64,000 nucleotides of DNA from Streptomyces europaeiscabiei (GTDB lineage Bacteria; Actinomycetota; Actinomycetes; Streptomycetales; Streptomycetaceae). The stretch is from assembly GCF_001550375.1 (NCBI RefSeq), contig NZ_LRTR01000818.1:1-64000 (forward strand). Reading direction: 5' to 3'. The position numbers and the translations under genes are program-made. This document shows positions 26,193-34,435 of this stretch, piece by piece. Under the pieces are notes generated by a model, which saw only the letters and a list, made by a program, of their open reading frames with translations, was not told the origin of the DNA and searched no databases. Every line of letters begins with the position of its first letter. Within the stretch, counting starts at the first letter, position 1.

Positions 26193-26309
26193 CGGTGTCC
26201 TCTCTGCGGTCCTGATACGTCTGGTGTGGAGTTGTGGGTGGTGCGGTGTTCCCGGTGGTGCCGGTGTTCCCGGCAGTGCGGTGGTGCCCTCCTGTGGCGC
26301 GCCGTCGTG

Positions 26310-27149
26310 TCAGGCCGGTCGGTGGCGCCGTAGCCAGGCGGCCTGCCCGCCGTCGACGAGCAGGTCCGTGCCGGTGATGTAACGCGCTTCGGGGCCGACC
26401 AGGAATGCCACGGCGTCGGCGATCTCGGCCGGTGTGCCGGTGCGGCCCGCGCCGCTCGCCTCCAGCATCGCGAGCATGTGCGCGCCGCTCGGGCCCTCGG
26501 CCTCCGCCTTCGACATGGCGGTGGCGATGACCCCCGGGCTGACGCTGTTGATGCGGGCGCCGCGCCGGCTCCAGGCGAGCGCTGCCGCCTCGACACGCAC
26601 GTGGTTGGCCCGCTTGGACACGATGTACGCCCTTGTCGGGCTGTCCCCGACGGCTTCGACGGCACCGATCCCGAGGAGTTCCTCCACCGGGGCCGTGGCG
26701 AGGGCGGCCTCGTCCTCCGGGCCGAGGGAGGCGACATGGCCGGCCATGCTGGAGACACAGACCATGGCCGTCCCCGGCGTGGCCACGGCCTCGAGGGCGT
26801 CGATGACGTGGGCCGTGCCCAGCAGGTCGACCTCCAGGATCGTCTTCGCCGACCCCTGGACGGCGGAGACACCCGCGGTATGCACGACGGCGGCCACCCG
26901 GCCCGCACCGGCCGCCTCCGCCGCGAGCTCGTCCACGGACTTGCGGTCGGACACATCGGTCAGGACACCCCGCACCGCGTACCCCTCGTCGCGCAACGCC
27001 CTGACGGCCCGGTCGAGTTGACCGCGCGAGGCGTCGGCGAGGAGAACGGTCCGCCCGCTGCCGAGCCGCCGCGCGATCGCCACGCCCATGCCGCCGGCGC
27101 CGGTGACGACGACCACGTCACCGCCTCGGTCAGGCAGCTGTTCCACCAT
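26310..27149 (-). CDS. Short-chain dehydrogenase/reductase in the P450 operon
   Basis: 279 residues. Coenzyme motif TGAGGMGVAIARRL, the acidic residue of LLADAS suggesting NAD preference, catalytic Ser in VCVSSMAG and the Tyr-X3-Lys as YIVSKRAN. The terminal INSVSPGVIATAM and ITGTDLLVDGG are classic SDR features. The catalytic region holds a roughly 40-residue insertion between Ser and Tyr, as in some hydroxysteroid dehydrogenases. Its start overlaps the end of the ferredoxin reductase gene by 20 bp, implying co-translation. It could oxidise the P450-made alcohol to the ketone used by the BVMO. Confidence 0.9.
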   Translation of the reverse strand: MVEQLPDRGGDVVVVTGAGGMGVAIARRLGSGRTVLLADASRGQLDRAVRALRDEGYAVRGVLTDVSDRKSVDELAAEAAGAGRVAAVVHTAGVSAVQGSAKTILEVDLLGTAHVIDALEAVATPGTAMVCVSSMAGHVASLGPEDEAALATAPVEELLGIGAVEAVGDSPTRAYIVSKRANHVRVEAAALAWSRRGARINSVSPGVIATAMSKAEAEGPSGAHMLAMLEASGAGRTGTPAEIADAVAFLVGPEARYITGTDLLVDGGQAAWLRRHRPA

Positions 27150-28341
27150 GTTCGGCCTCCTCCCGCAGGGTTGGATTCTTGTCGGGTACCGCCTCGTGCC
27201 AGCGCGCACCGGACGCGATGGCCTGCCGCCACTGCCGGATCGCCTTGGGTGGCATACCGACGGCCAGGGCGCCGGTCACCCGGTCGTCGGTGCGGTAGAC
27301 GGCGACGAACCGGCGATCGGTCAGGTCCCCGTCGACGACGGCGACCTCGTCGTGGCCCTGCAGATGGCCGTAGGCCTGGACCTTCATGTCGTACTGGTCC
27401 GACCAGAAGTACGGCACCGGTGCGAACGGCGTGCGTGTCTCGGGCCCCAGCAGGTTGCGGGCGACCGCCATGCCCTGCTCGGCGGCGTTCGTACGGTGCT
27501 CGACGCGCATCGACACGCCGAACAGCGGGTTGTGCCAGCGGGCGACGTCACCGGCCGCGTACACGTTCCGCGCGGCCTCGCAGTACTTGTCGCACAGCAC
27601 GCCGTCGCCGACGGCCAGGCCGCTGTCCGCCAGCCATTCGGTGTTGGGCAGGGAACCGATGGCGACCAGCACCTCGTCGCCCTCGACCGTCCCGCCGTCC
27701 GCGAGCCGCACCCCGTCCTCGGTCACCTCGGTGACGGTGACGCCGGTGCGCAGGTCCACTCCGTGGTCGAGGTGGGCCCGGGACAACACCGCGCCGACCT
27801 CCCCGCCGACCGCGTGCGCCAGCGGTACCGGCGCCGGTTCGAGGAGGGTGACCTTCACGCCGAGCCGCCAGGCGACGGCGGCGGCCTCCGCCCCGAGGAA
27901 CCCGGCACCGACCACGACCAGCCGCGTCCCCGGCGTCAGCTGCTCCCGCAGCGTCAGCGCGTCGTCCAGGGTGCGCAGCACATGCGCACCCTCACCGGGC
28001 AGCCGTCGCGGCCGTACGCCCGTGGCGATCACCAGTCCGTCGTACGGCACCGAATCGCCGTCCGCGAGCCGTACTTGACGTTCTGTCAGGTCGAGGCCGG
28101 TCGCGGCGGTCCCGAGGCGCAGCTCCAGATCGAGGCCGTCGAGGTGGGCCGTGGTGCGCAGGGTCAGCCGGTCGGTGTCCCACTCCGCGGCGAGGAGCTG
28201 CTTGGACAGCGGGGGCCGGTCGTACGGGGCGTAAGGTTCGTCGCCGACGAGGGTGAGCGTGCCGTCGTAGCCCTCGCGGCGCAGTGTCTCGGCCGCAGCC
28301 AGTCCGGCGGCCGAGGCACCCACGACCAGGATGCGCCTCAC
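27130..28341 (-). CDS. Ferredoxin reductase, NAD(P)H-dependent, P450-type
   Basis: 403 residues, putidaredoxin-reductase-like: FAD motif VVGASAAGLAAAETLR at the N-terminus, NAD(P) motif VVVGAGFLGAEAAAVA in the middle, and AAGDVARW for FAD. The C-terminal reductase domain (YFWSDQYDMKVQAYG) is typical of class I P450 systems. GTG 28341 overlaps the ferredoxin stop (GTGA). Together with the ferredoxin and P450 it gives a complete electron chain from NAD(P)H. Confidence 0.95.
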   Translation of the reverse strand: MRRILVVGASAAGLAAAETLRREGYDGTLTLVGDEPYAPYDRPPLSKQLLAAEWDTDRLTLRTTAHLDGLDLELRLGTAATGLDLTERQVRLADGDSVPYDGLVIATGVRPRRLPGEGAHVLRTLDDALTLREQLTPGTRLVVVGAGFLGAEAAAVAWRLGVKVTLLEPAPVPLAHAVGGEVGAVLSRAHLDHGVDLRTGVTVTEVTEDGVRLADGGTVEGDEVLVAIGSLPNTEWLADSGLAVGDGVLCDKYCEAARNVYAAGDVARWHNPLFGVSMRVEHRTNAAEQGMAVARNLLGPETRTPFAPVPYFWSDQYDMKVQAYGHLQGHDEVAVVDGDLTDRRFVAVYRTDDRVTGALAVGMPPKAIRQWRQAIASGARWHEAVPDKNPTLREEAEHGGTAA

Positions 28342-28535
28342 CGGTCCACCAGTCGGATCGCGGCGGCGGGGCAGATCGCGACGGCCTCCTGCACGCCGTC
28401 CATGAGGTCGTCGGCCGGGTGCTCCTCCAGCAGGATCGCGACACCGTCGTCGTCCCGCTGGTCGAACACCTCGGGGGAGGCCATCACACACTGGCCGGAG
28501 GCCACGCACTTGGGCTCGTCGAGTTCCACACGCAT
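28338..28535 (-). CDS. [3Fe-4S] ferredoxin for the P450
   Basis: 65 residues. Three cysteines, Cys10, Cys16 and Cys55, in the CX5C...CP arrangement of Streptomyces [3Fe-4S] ferredoxins; the position of a fourth cysteine holds a non-ligand residue. These partner with soluble P450s. Starts at ATG 28535, 76 bp downstream of the P450 gene, and overlaps the reductase gene by 4 bp. Confidence 0.95.
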   Translation of the reverse strand: MRVELDEPKCVASGQCVMASPEVFDQRDDDGVAILLEEHPADDLMDGVQEAVAICPAAAIRLVDR

Positions 28536-28611
28536 GGATTGCTCCTCGGTTCCTGGTACTTGTGGGGGCGAGGTGGGGGTGTCACCGGGTGGGGAGTCAC
28601 CGGGCGAGGTG

Positions 28612-29853
28612 TCACCAGGCGACGGGCAGGCACTTCACGCCGTACGTCGTCCCCGTGTGGTTGAACGCCAGCTGCTCGATCGGGGCGGCCGGGCGGAGGG
28701 TGGGGATGCGCCGGTAGAGGGTGCCGTAGACGACCTGGAGTTCGAGGCGGGCCAGGTTCTGGCCGAGGCACTGGTGGGGGCCGTAGCCGAACGCGTTGTG
28801 CTGACGGGCGGGGCGGCTCAGGTCCAGGCGCTCGGCCTCGGGGAAGGTGATCGGGTCCCAGTTGGCGGTCTGGAGGTCGAAGAGAAGGCCGTCGCCCTTG
28901 CGGATGACCTGGCCGTCGATCTCGATGTCGTCCTTGGCGACCCGGCGCAGACCCGAGTGGACGATGGACAGATAGCGCAGCAGTTCGTCGACGGCGCCCG
29001 CGACGACCTTCGGGTCCTCGGTGTCCCGCAGCACGGCCAGCTGGTCCGGGTGCTCGAACAGGGCGAGCGTGCCGAGGCTGATCATCGTGGCGGTGGTCTC
29101 GTGCCCGGCGATCAGCATGGCGACGCCCATGCTGACGGCCTCCTGGTGGGTCATCTCGCCGGCCTTGACCCGGGTGCCCATCTCCGACAGCACGTCGTCG
29201 CCCGGCTGTTCGAGCTTCTCGCGGAACAGGGCGTCCAGATACCCGCCGAGGGCACGGCTGGACTCCTGGGCCTCCTCGGCGGTGAGGGAGTTGTCCAGGA
29301 CGCGGTTGCTGTTCTCCTGGAAGAAGTGGTGGTCCTTGTAGGGCACGCCGAGCAGTTCGGCGATGACCAGCGAGGGGACGGGCAGGGCCAGCGCGGTGAG
29401 CAGGTCGGCCGGGTTGGGGCCGGCCAGCATGTCGTCGATCAGGTCGTCGACGATCTTCTGCACGGCCGGGCGCATCGCCTCGATCCGCTTCACCAGGAAC
29501 GGCGCGTTGACCGAGCGGCGCAGCCGGGTGTGCTCCGGCGCGTCCGTGTTGGTGATCAGCTTCGGGGTGTGCGGGGCGATGGCCGCCCGGTGGGCGTTGA
29601 CATGGGGGAAGTCCGGCTCGTGGTCGTCGTTGCTGACACGCGGGTCGGTGAGCAGGGTCCGCTGGTCGGCGTGGCGGGTGATCAGCCACGGGGTACTGCC
29701 GTTCCAGATCCGCACCTTGGTGACCGGCTGGTCGCCGCGCAGCTCCGCCGCGGCCGGCGGCGGCGCGAGCGGGCAGCCCGACGCCCTGGACATCGGGTAC
29801 TCGGGGACCTGTCCGCTCGTGCCGGACGCGGCGTCGGTCAGTGTGTCGGCCAT
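28612..29853 (-). CDS. Cytochrome P450
   Basis: 413 residues, soluble bacterial P450. I-helix AGHETTATM, K-helix ExxR in DELLRYL, and heme loop FGYGPHQCLGQ with Cys362 as the iron ligand. Overall sequence (N-terminal PLAPPPAAAELR, LTDPRVSNDD) resembles the CYP105 group, which acts on terpenoids, macrolides and xenobiotics. First gene of the run P450-ferredoxin-reductase-SDR-BVMO-propeller. Two cctgac direct repeats 11 bp apart lie about 110-130 bp upstream. Confidence 0.95.
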   Translation of the reverse strand: MADTLTDAASGTSGQVPEYPMSRASGCPLAPPPAAAELRGDQPVTKVRIWNGSTPWLITRHADQRTLLTDPRVSNDDHEPDFPHVNAHRAAIAPHTPKLITNTDAPEHTRLRRSVNAPFLVKRIEAMRPAVQKIVDDLIDDMLAGPNPADLLTALALPVPSLVIAELLGVPYKDHHFFQENSNRVLDNSLTAEEAQESSRALGGYLDALFREKLEQPGDDVLSEMGTRVKAGEMTHQEAVSMGVAMLIAGHETTATMISLGTLALFEHPDQLAVLRDTEDPKVVAGAVDELLRYLSIVHSGLRRVAKDDIEIDGQVIRKGDGLLFDLQTANWDPITFPEAERLDLSRPARQHNAFGYGPHQCLGQNLARLELQVVYGTLYRRIPTLRPAAPIEQLAFNHTGTTYGVKCLPVAW

Positions 29854-30296
29854 GGTGTCTCCTCGGTGGTGGGGGCTCCGGTGGGGTGGAGCGCCGGGGG
29901 ATGCTTCGAGGCCTCGATGAGCACATGCAAACAGAGCGGTCTGACGGCTCCCGGTCAGTTGCCTGACAAGAACCTGACGTGACCCAGATCACACCTCGGG
30001 CCTCGACGGTGGACCGCACGGGACTGATGCCGCGCCTCAACCAGCTTGCCTCGGAGATGAGTTGACGTACACGGAAATGTCCGGGGCGGGAGCTGCGGGG
30101 TCGGAGAAGGGCGGCGCCGGGGTTCCGGCGCCGCCCTTTCCGGCGATGTCGTGGGCTGTCACGTATCCCGACGTGGTGCGGGTGCATTTGCTTCTCGAAG
30201 TGTCCGCGAAGGCTTCATTCGGCGCTCGTGGTCGAGAGATTCGTTCAGCGCCCCTGGCCGAGGGATTCGTTCAGCGCTCCTGGTCGAGGGATTCGT
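29854..30296. other. Intergenic region upstream of the P450 operon
   Basis: No gene recognised. Contains direct repeats cctgac at 29962 and 29973 that could bind an OmpR-type regulator, the terminator at 30107-30138, and most of a 26-bp tandem array. Confidence 0.6.
30107..30138 (-). terminator. Hairpin terminator downstream of the orphan response regulator
   Basis: A perfect 14-bp stem (aagggcggcgccgg paired with ccggcgccgccctt) with a 4-base loop. On the minus strand it lies about 160 bp after the regulator's stop; the stem ends in AT pairs but there is no long T-run. Confidence 0.8.
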
Positions 30297-30318
30297 TCAC
30301 CGCTCCTGGTCGCCGGAT
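30215..30318. repeat. Four tandem 26-bp repeats at the response-regulator 3' end
   Basis: Units start at 30215, 30241, 30267 and 30293 (period 26), each containing a variant of ttcgttcagcgctcctggtcga. The last unit includes the stop codon region of the orphan response regulator; the others are extra copies of this gene end lying downstream of it. Confidence 0.85.
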
Positions 30319-31031
30319 CTGCCGAGCCAGTAGCCGAAGCCCCGGCGGGTGTGGATCAACGCCGGGCCCTCGCGGTCCACCTTGCGGCGGAGGCGGGAGA
30401 CGAGCTGCTCGATGGCGTTGTCGCCATGGAAGTCACCCCACACATAGCGGCCGATCTGCTCCTTCGACAGCACCTTGTGCGCGTTGACCAGGAGGTAGCG
30501 CAGCAGCCGGTACTCCGCCGGGGTGAGGTTCAACGCCCGGCCGGCGCGCAGGGCCTGGCAGGCGGGGTCGTCCAGGACCAGGTCGCGGTACGACAGTTCG
30601 TTGTCCCGCCGGACGGCTTTCCGCCCGCGCAGCAGGACCTGGGCGCGGGCCAGTACCTCGGCGATACGGAAGGGCTTGGTGACGTAGTCCTGCTCACCCA
30701 GGCCGACTTCGGGGAGGAGTCTGCCGAGCGAGTCGTACTGCGTCAGGAACAGCACCGGCGGGCGGTGGGCGACGGGGCGGCGCTCCCGCCCGAGGCCCTC
30801 CAGGTCCGGCAGCGCCAGGTCGAGCACCACCAGGTCGAAGCGCTGCTCGGTGAGCCGCGCCACCGCCTCCGTGCCCGACTCCGCCGTCTGGATCCGATAG
30901 CCGGCCAACTCCAGTGTCGTGGAGAGGAGTTCGGCGATGTCCGGGTCGTCGACCACGATCAGGAGGTGCTGGCCCGCGCCCCGGGGGAGCGAGGGTTTCT
31001 CACTGGCACTGCCGTACATGGTTAAGGCCAT
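30297..31031 (-). CDS. Orphan OmpR/PhoB-family response regulator
   Basis: About 244 residues. Receiver domain with phosphoacceptor Asp in LVVLDLALPDLEG, the Thr of LFLTQYD and the Lys of YVTKPFR; C-terminal winged helix (LTPAEYRLLRYLLVNAHKV, IEQLVSRLRRKVDREG, RGFGYWLG). One of the usual paired N-terminal acids is replaced (VVDDPDIAE), otherwise complete. No histidine kinase is adjacent. The open frame continues to 31400; ATG 31031 with an upstream AAGGA is preferred, ATG 31019 is possible. It may regulate the downstream P450 operon. Confidence 0.88.
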   Translation of the reverse strand: MALTMYGSASEKPSLPRGAGQHLLIVVDDPDIAELLSTTLELAGYRIQTAESGTEAVARLTEQRFDLVVLDLALPDLEGLGRERRPVAHRPPVLFLTQYDSLGRLLPEVGLGEQDYVTKPFRIAEVLARAQVLLRGRKAVRRDNELSYRDLVLDDPACQALRAGRALNLTPAEYRLLRYLLVNAHKVLSKEQIGRYVWGDFHGDNAIEQLVSRLRRKVDREGPALIHTRRGFGYWLGRSGDQER

Positions 31032-31518
31032 TCGTGTAGGGCTCTTTCCTTGCGAGGTGCCTCCGGCGGTCGGCCGGTTCGAGTGCGCGGCCAGGGGCTT
31101 CGGGGCGATCGGGCCCAACCGGGGCGATGGGCGCCCGTTCGCCGTGCGGGTTGCCGCTGAGCGGGCGAGTACGGGTGGTGCGTGGTTGCTCGCGCGGTTC
31201 CCCGCGCCCCTTCGGAGCGCGGCTCCGCTGCGGACGAGGGCAGACGACTCGCCGGGGGTCGCACGCGTGGGCCCCTTCACCGGCGGCGGCTCCTGCGCGC
31301 TCGCCGCCCTCCGGACTCCGCGCCCTCGCCTTACACCGGCTCCCGCACACTCTTCGCCCCCTGTTCGCTCCGCCCGGCCCCTCGGCCACGTGCACTCCAC
31401 CCGCCCCTCGTCACCCCCCCACCAACTCCACTCCTCTCACCGACGGAGCGTCCGCCCCCGCAACCTGCCGCGGCTCCGGCCCAGCCCTCCACGGCTGCGG
31501 TCCCGCACTCCCCCGCCC
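31032..31518. other. Gene-free spacer with a dispersed repeat and a pyrimidine-rich run
   Basis: No gene recognised. Copy d of the dispersed palindromic repeat lies at about 31181-31216. About 31380-31520 is strongly C/T-rich on the plus strand. Apparent reading frames here are low-complexity Pro/Arg/Ser and not protein-like. Confidence 0.65.
31181..31216. repeat. Dispersed palindromic repeat, copy d
   Basis: Contains gctcgcgcggttccccgcgcccc, then a short gcgc hairpin. Located between the orphan response regulator and MarR regulator 2. Confidence 0.75.
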
Positions 31519-32040
31519 TCAGTCGGGAGGACCCGGGGGACCCTCGTCGGGGCCCTGGCCCTCGTCCACGGCGTAGGCGAGGAACACTTCGACCATCCGG
31601 TGGAAGAGCGCGGCGAGTTGGTGGATCTGCTCGGGTGGCCAGTCGGCGAGGGCCAGGCCCATGCCGACCGCGCCGGCTTCGCGGATGCGGTCGACGGCCT
31701 GTTGGCCGGCGGGGGTGAGGCGGACACGCAGGGCGCGGCGGTCACCGGGGTCGGCGACGCGGGTGACGTAGCCGGACTTCTCCAACCGCTGCACCTGGCG
31801 GGTGACATGGGAGGCCTCGACGTCGAGTCGGCCCGCCAGTTCCCCCGGGCGCAGCGGCTCGGAGTCGGCCACCTGTCGCAGCAGCGCCACGGCGGCCCGG
31901 TCCAGCGGCACTCCGGCGAGGGCCATCAGTCGCTCGTGCTGCCGGGCCCTGGTGCTCAGATAGGTGATCTGTGTCAGAGCCCGTTCGATCTCGATCACTT
32001 CCGGGGAGGCGGGACCGGCCGTCGGCGGCGATGGGGACAT
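31519..32040 (-). CDS. MarR-family regulator 2, paralogue of the one at 14.4 kb
   Basis: 173 residues with the same architecture as MarR regulator 1 and high similarity throughout (shared PLDRAAVALLRQVADSEPL and VEASHVTRQVQ; wing DPGDRRALRVRLT). ATG 32040 aligns with the paralogue's start; ATG 32046 is an alternative. Three copies of the operator motif lie in its promoter region (32063-32141). The nearest gene in the other direction is a secreted SGNH lipase about 460 bp away. Probably autoregulated, and likely able to cross-bind the paralogue's site. Confidence 0.93.
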   Translation of the reverse strand: MSPSPPTAGPASPEVIEIERALTQITYLSTRARQHERLMALAGVPLDRAAVALLRQVADSEPLRPGELAGRLDVEASHVTRQVQRLEKSGYVTRVADPGDRRALRVRLTPAGQQAVDRIREAGAVGMGLALADWPPEQIHQLAALFHRMVEVFLAYAVDEGQGPDEGPPGPPD

Positions 32041-32062
32041 GAGCATCACCCTACCCTTCTCA

Positions 32063-32141
32063 TTGCCTAACTCAAGCAATCCCGTTTTGGGCTCAGTTGC
32101 TTGACTCAAGTAAGTCATATATGCTTGCCTAACTCAAGCAA
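32063..32141. promoter_or_regulatory. Three candidate MarR operators
   Basis: TTGCCTAACTCAAGCAA at 32063-32079 and at 32125-32141 are identical; TTGCTTGACTCAAGTAA at 32097-32113 is a variant. All have TTGC and G(C/T)AA ends with ACTCAAG inside. A fourth copy is at MarR regulator 1. Centre spacings are 34 and 28 bp. An AT-rich catatatg between the second and third sites may be a promoter element. Confidence 0.8.
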
Positions 32142-32501
32142 GGCGACGTGGCGCAGTCACTCCCGCACCCGGGTCGGATGGCCGGACGACCGGAGGAAGT
32201 GGTGCGCCACCCGAGTCCCCCGGCCTCCCCGGCCGTGGGGCCAAGGACCGGGGCCGTTCGAGCGGGACGGCCCCTACGCGCCGCACCCGTGGGGACGGGG
32301 TCGGCGCCCCGGGCCCGGCAGCCGATCACTCCCCCGAACGGCGCCGGGTCCGGGGACACCCCTTTCAGACCCCACTCCCCACGCACCAGCCCCGTACGAC
32401 CCGAAGCTCGCTCGGCCGTCCCAGCCGCCCTCCCCCGGCCGAGCGAACAGCGCACCGCCCGCCCCCGCATGGGACCACCCCGGACGGAAGACAGGACACC
32501 G
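32142..32501. other. Leader region between the MarR operators and the SGNH lipase
   Basis: No gene recognised. The forward frame continuous with the lipase starts at 32148 but is Pro/Arg-rich and unlike a protein before the signal-peptide start at 32502. No clear terminator or riboswitch was found. Confidence 0.6.
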
Positions 32502-33443
32502 ATGAACACCTCTCTACGAGCCGGCCTGGCTGGGGCGCTCGCCTGTGGCGTGCTGGTCACCGCGATGAGCGCCGGACGGGACGGGGGTGGCGGAGGAGAC
32601 GCGTCGGCGCCGCCGACCGGCCCGTACGTCGCGCTCGGCGACTCCTACACGGCCGGGCCGGGGATCCCCGACCGGAGCGGCACCCCCGCCGGCTGCGAGC
32701 GGTCCGGCCGGAACTACCCGGCCCTCGTCGCCGCGCGGTTGAAGATCGAGGCGTCCGACTTCCACGACGTCAGCTGCACCGGAGCCACCATCGCCGACCT
32801 GTCCGCCCCCCAGCCGACCGACGACGGCACCAACCCCGCGCAGTTCGACGCGCTGTCCCGCACGACCCGGCTGGTCACGGTCGGCATCGGCGGCAACGAC
32901 ATCGGCTTCGCCTCGGTGATCCGCCGGTGCGTCACGAGCGGCGTGCTGTACGAGGTCACCGGCGGCCGGGACGGCGACGGCGACGCCCCCTGCGAGGAGC
33001 GCTACGTGTCCGGGGACGTCGACGAGGTACGGCGGAAGATCGAGGCGGCGGACGGACGGCTCGCCCGCGCGTTGGACGAGGTCGAACGGCGGGCGCCGAA
33101 GGCCCGGGTCTACGTCGTCGGGTACCCGGCGATCCTGCCGTCCGACGGCGGCGACTGCGGCGACTGCGGCCGGGATCTGCCCCTCACCCCCGGTGACTTC
33201 GACTTCGTGCGCGACAAGGAGCGGGAGCTCAACACCGTGCTGCGGCAGCGCGCCGAGGCCGCCCGGGCCCGGTATGTCGACACGTACGGGCCGTCCGAGG
33301 GCCACGACGCCTGTTCCGCCGAGGACACCCGCTGGATCGAGCCACTCGTGCCGCGCTCCCCCGCGGCGGCCGTCCACCCCGACGAGCGCGGCGGGCGCGG
33401 TATGGCCGACGCGGTCCTGCACGCCCTCGCGGCACACCCCTGA
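32502..33443 (+). CDS. Secreted SGNH/GDSL lipase-esterase
   Basis: 313 residues. An N-terminal hydrophobic segment (LAGALACGVLVTAMSA) acts as the secretion signal. SGNH blocks follow: GDSY with nucleophile Ser48, the Gly-rich oxyanion turn, GIGGNDIG, and a terminal Asp-X2-His (AAAVHPDERG). Six or more cysteines in the mature part suggest disulfides, as in the Streptomyces rimosus/coelicolor extracellular lipases. ATG 32502 has a weak ribosome site (aggaca). Likely in the control range of MarR regulator 2. Confidence 0.92.
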   Translation: MNTSLRAGLAGALACGVLVTAMSAGRDGGGGGDASAPPTGPYVALGDSYTAGPGIPDRSGTPAGCERSGRNYPALVAARLKIEASDFHDVSCTGATIADLSAPQPTDDGTNPAQFDALSRTTRLVTVGIGGNDIGFASVIRRCVTSGVLYEVTGGRDGDGDAPCEERYVSGDVDEVRRKIEAADGRLARALDEVERRAPKARVYVVGYPAILPSDGGDCGDCGRDLPLTPGDFDFVRDKERELNTVLRQRAEAARARYVDTYGPSEGHDACSAEDTRWIEPLVPRSPAAAVHPDERGGRGMADAVLHALAAHP

Positions 33444-33529
33444 ACCACCGGACCACTGATCGTGGGCCGGTGCGGGCGGACATCATCGCGCCCCGCGGCC
33501 TTGCCCACCCGACGAAAAGAGGACAGTTC

Positions 33530-34297
33530 ATGAGCAGTAACGGTCTCGACGGCCGCAGTGTCGTCGTCACGGGTGCCGGTTCCGGCATCGGACGGGCCGC
33601 GGCCCTGAAGTTCGCCGCGGCGGGCGCGAAGGTCCTGGTCGCCGACCTCGACAAGGAGGCCGCCGAGGAGACCGTCCAGGCGATCGGGACGGCCGGCGGC
33701 ACCGCTGTCGTGGTCGTCGGCGACCTCAGCGACCAGTCGGTCGTCGACGAGGTCGTCGAGCGTGCCGTGGAGGCCTTCGGCGGGCTGGACGTCCTGGTGA
33801 ACAACGCCGGGATCATGGACCGGATGTCGGCCCTCGCGGACGTCGCGGACGCCGAGTGGGAGCGGGTCCTCCGCGTCAACCTGACCGCGCCGTTCCTGCT
33901 CACCCGGGCCGCTCTGCCGCACATGCTGAAGGCTGGGCGCGGCACGATCGTCTTCACCGCCTCCGAGGCCGGACTGCGCGGCAGCGCGGCCGGTGCCGCC
34001 TACACCGCGTCGAAGCACGGTGTCGTCGGCCTGGTGAAGAGCCTGTCGGTGATGTACCGCAAGCAGGGCATCCGGGCCAACGCGATAGCCCCCGGCCCCA
34101 CGATGACCAACATCCAGGTCGACGCCGACCAGCAGGCCCACGGCCCCGCGGTCATCGGCGGGCTGATCGGCGCCAACATCGGCCGCCTCGGCACCGCCGA
34201 GGAGCAGGCCGACGCGATCCTCTTCCTCGCCTCCGACGCCGCCGCGTTCGTCAACGGCGTGGTCCTGCCCGTCGACGACGCGTGGGCCGCCGTCTGA
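33530..34297 (+). CDS. Short-chain dehydrogenase/reductase
   Basis: 255 residues, classical SDR: TGAGSGIGRAAA coenzyme motif, ADLDKE acidic pair suggesting NAD, NNAG, catalytic Ser in FTASEAG, and YTASK with the Tyr-Lys pair. Start fixed by AGAGGA before ATG 33530. Followed by a terminator hairpin and then an alcohol dehydrogenase gene on the same strand; the two may act on the same alcohols but are transcriptionally separable. Confidence 0.93.
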   Translation: MSSNGLDGRSVVVTGAGSGIGRAAALKFAAAGAKVLVADLDKEAAEETVQAIGTAGGTAVVVVGDLSDQSVVDEVVERAVEAFGGLDVLVNNAGIMDRMSALADVADAEWERVLRVNLTAPFLLTRAALPHMLKAGRGTIVFTASEAGLRGSAAGAAYTASKHGVVGLVKSLSVMYRKQGIRANAIAPGPTMTNIQVDADQQAHGPAVIGGLIGANIGRLGTAEEQADAILFLASDAAAFVNGVVLPVDDAWAAV

Positions 34298-34320
34298 CGG
34301 CCCCGGGCCACGGCTGACCC

Positions 34321-34365
34321 CGGTCGGGCCGGGCCCCGGACGGATTCCGGGGCACGGCCCGACCG
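34321..34365 (+). terminator. Hairpin terminator after the SDR gene
   Basis: Arms cggtcgggccgggccccgga and tccggggcacggcccgaccg pair over about 20 bp with one mismatch, 24 bp after the SDR stop. Loop of about 5 bases. Confidence 0.82.
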
Positions 34366-34435
34366 GCGACACCTCTCGCCGCACGCCCACGGCGGCGGCA
34401 CCTCTCCTCCAGTTCCCCAGAAAGCGAGTCTCCTC

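Noticed and set aside
24408-26333. A 641-codon plus-strand frame opposite the Baeyer-Villiger gene
   Set aside because: Antisense shadow with valine/glycine-rich low-complexity sequence; the minus strand encodes a complete flavoprotein.
27088-29982. A 964-codon plus-strand frame across the P450, ferredoxin and reductase genes
   Set aside because: It is the antisense shadow of three well-recognised genes and shows no protein features.
30215-30318. CRISPR-like spaced repeats
   Set aside because: The 26-bp units are directly adjacent with no spacers, and are copies of a gene's 3' end; no cas genes are present.
31032-31400. N-terminal extension of the orphan response regulator
   Set aside because: The receiver domain begins shortly after 31031, and the extension passes through a dispersed repeat with no protein-like sequence.
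32148-32501. An N-terminal extension of the SGNH lipase from 32148
   Set aside because: It would bury the signal peptide behind about 118 Pro/Arg-rich residues; ATG 32502 gives a normal secreted lipase.
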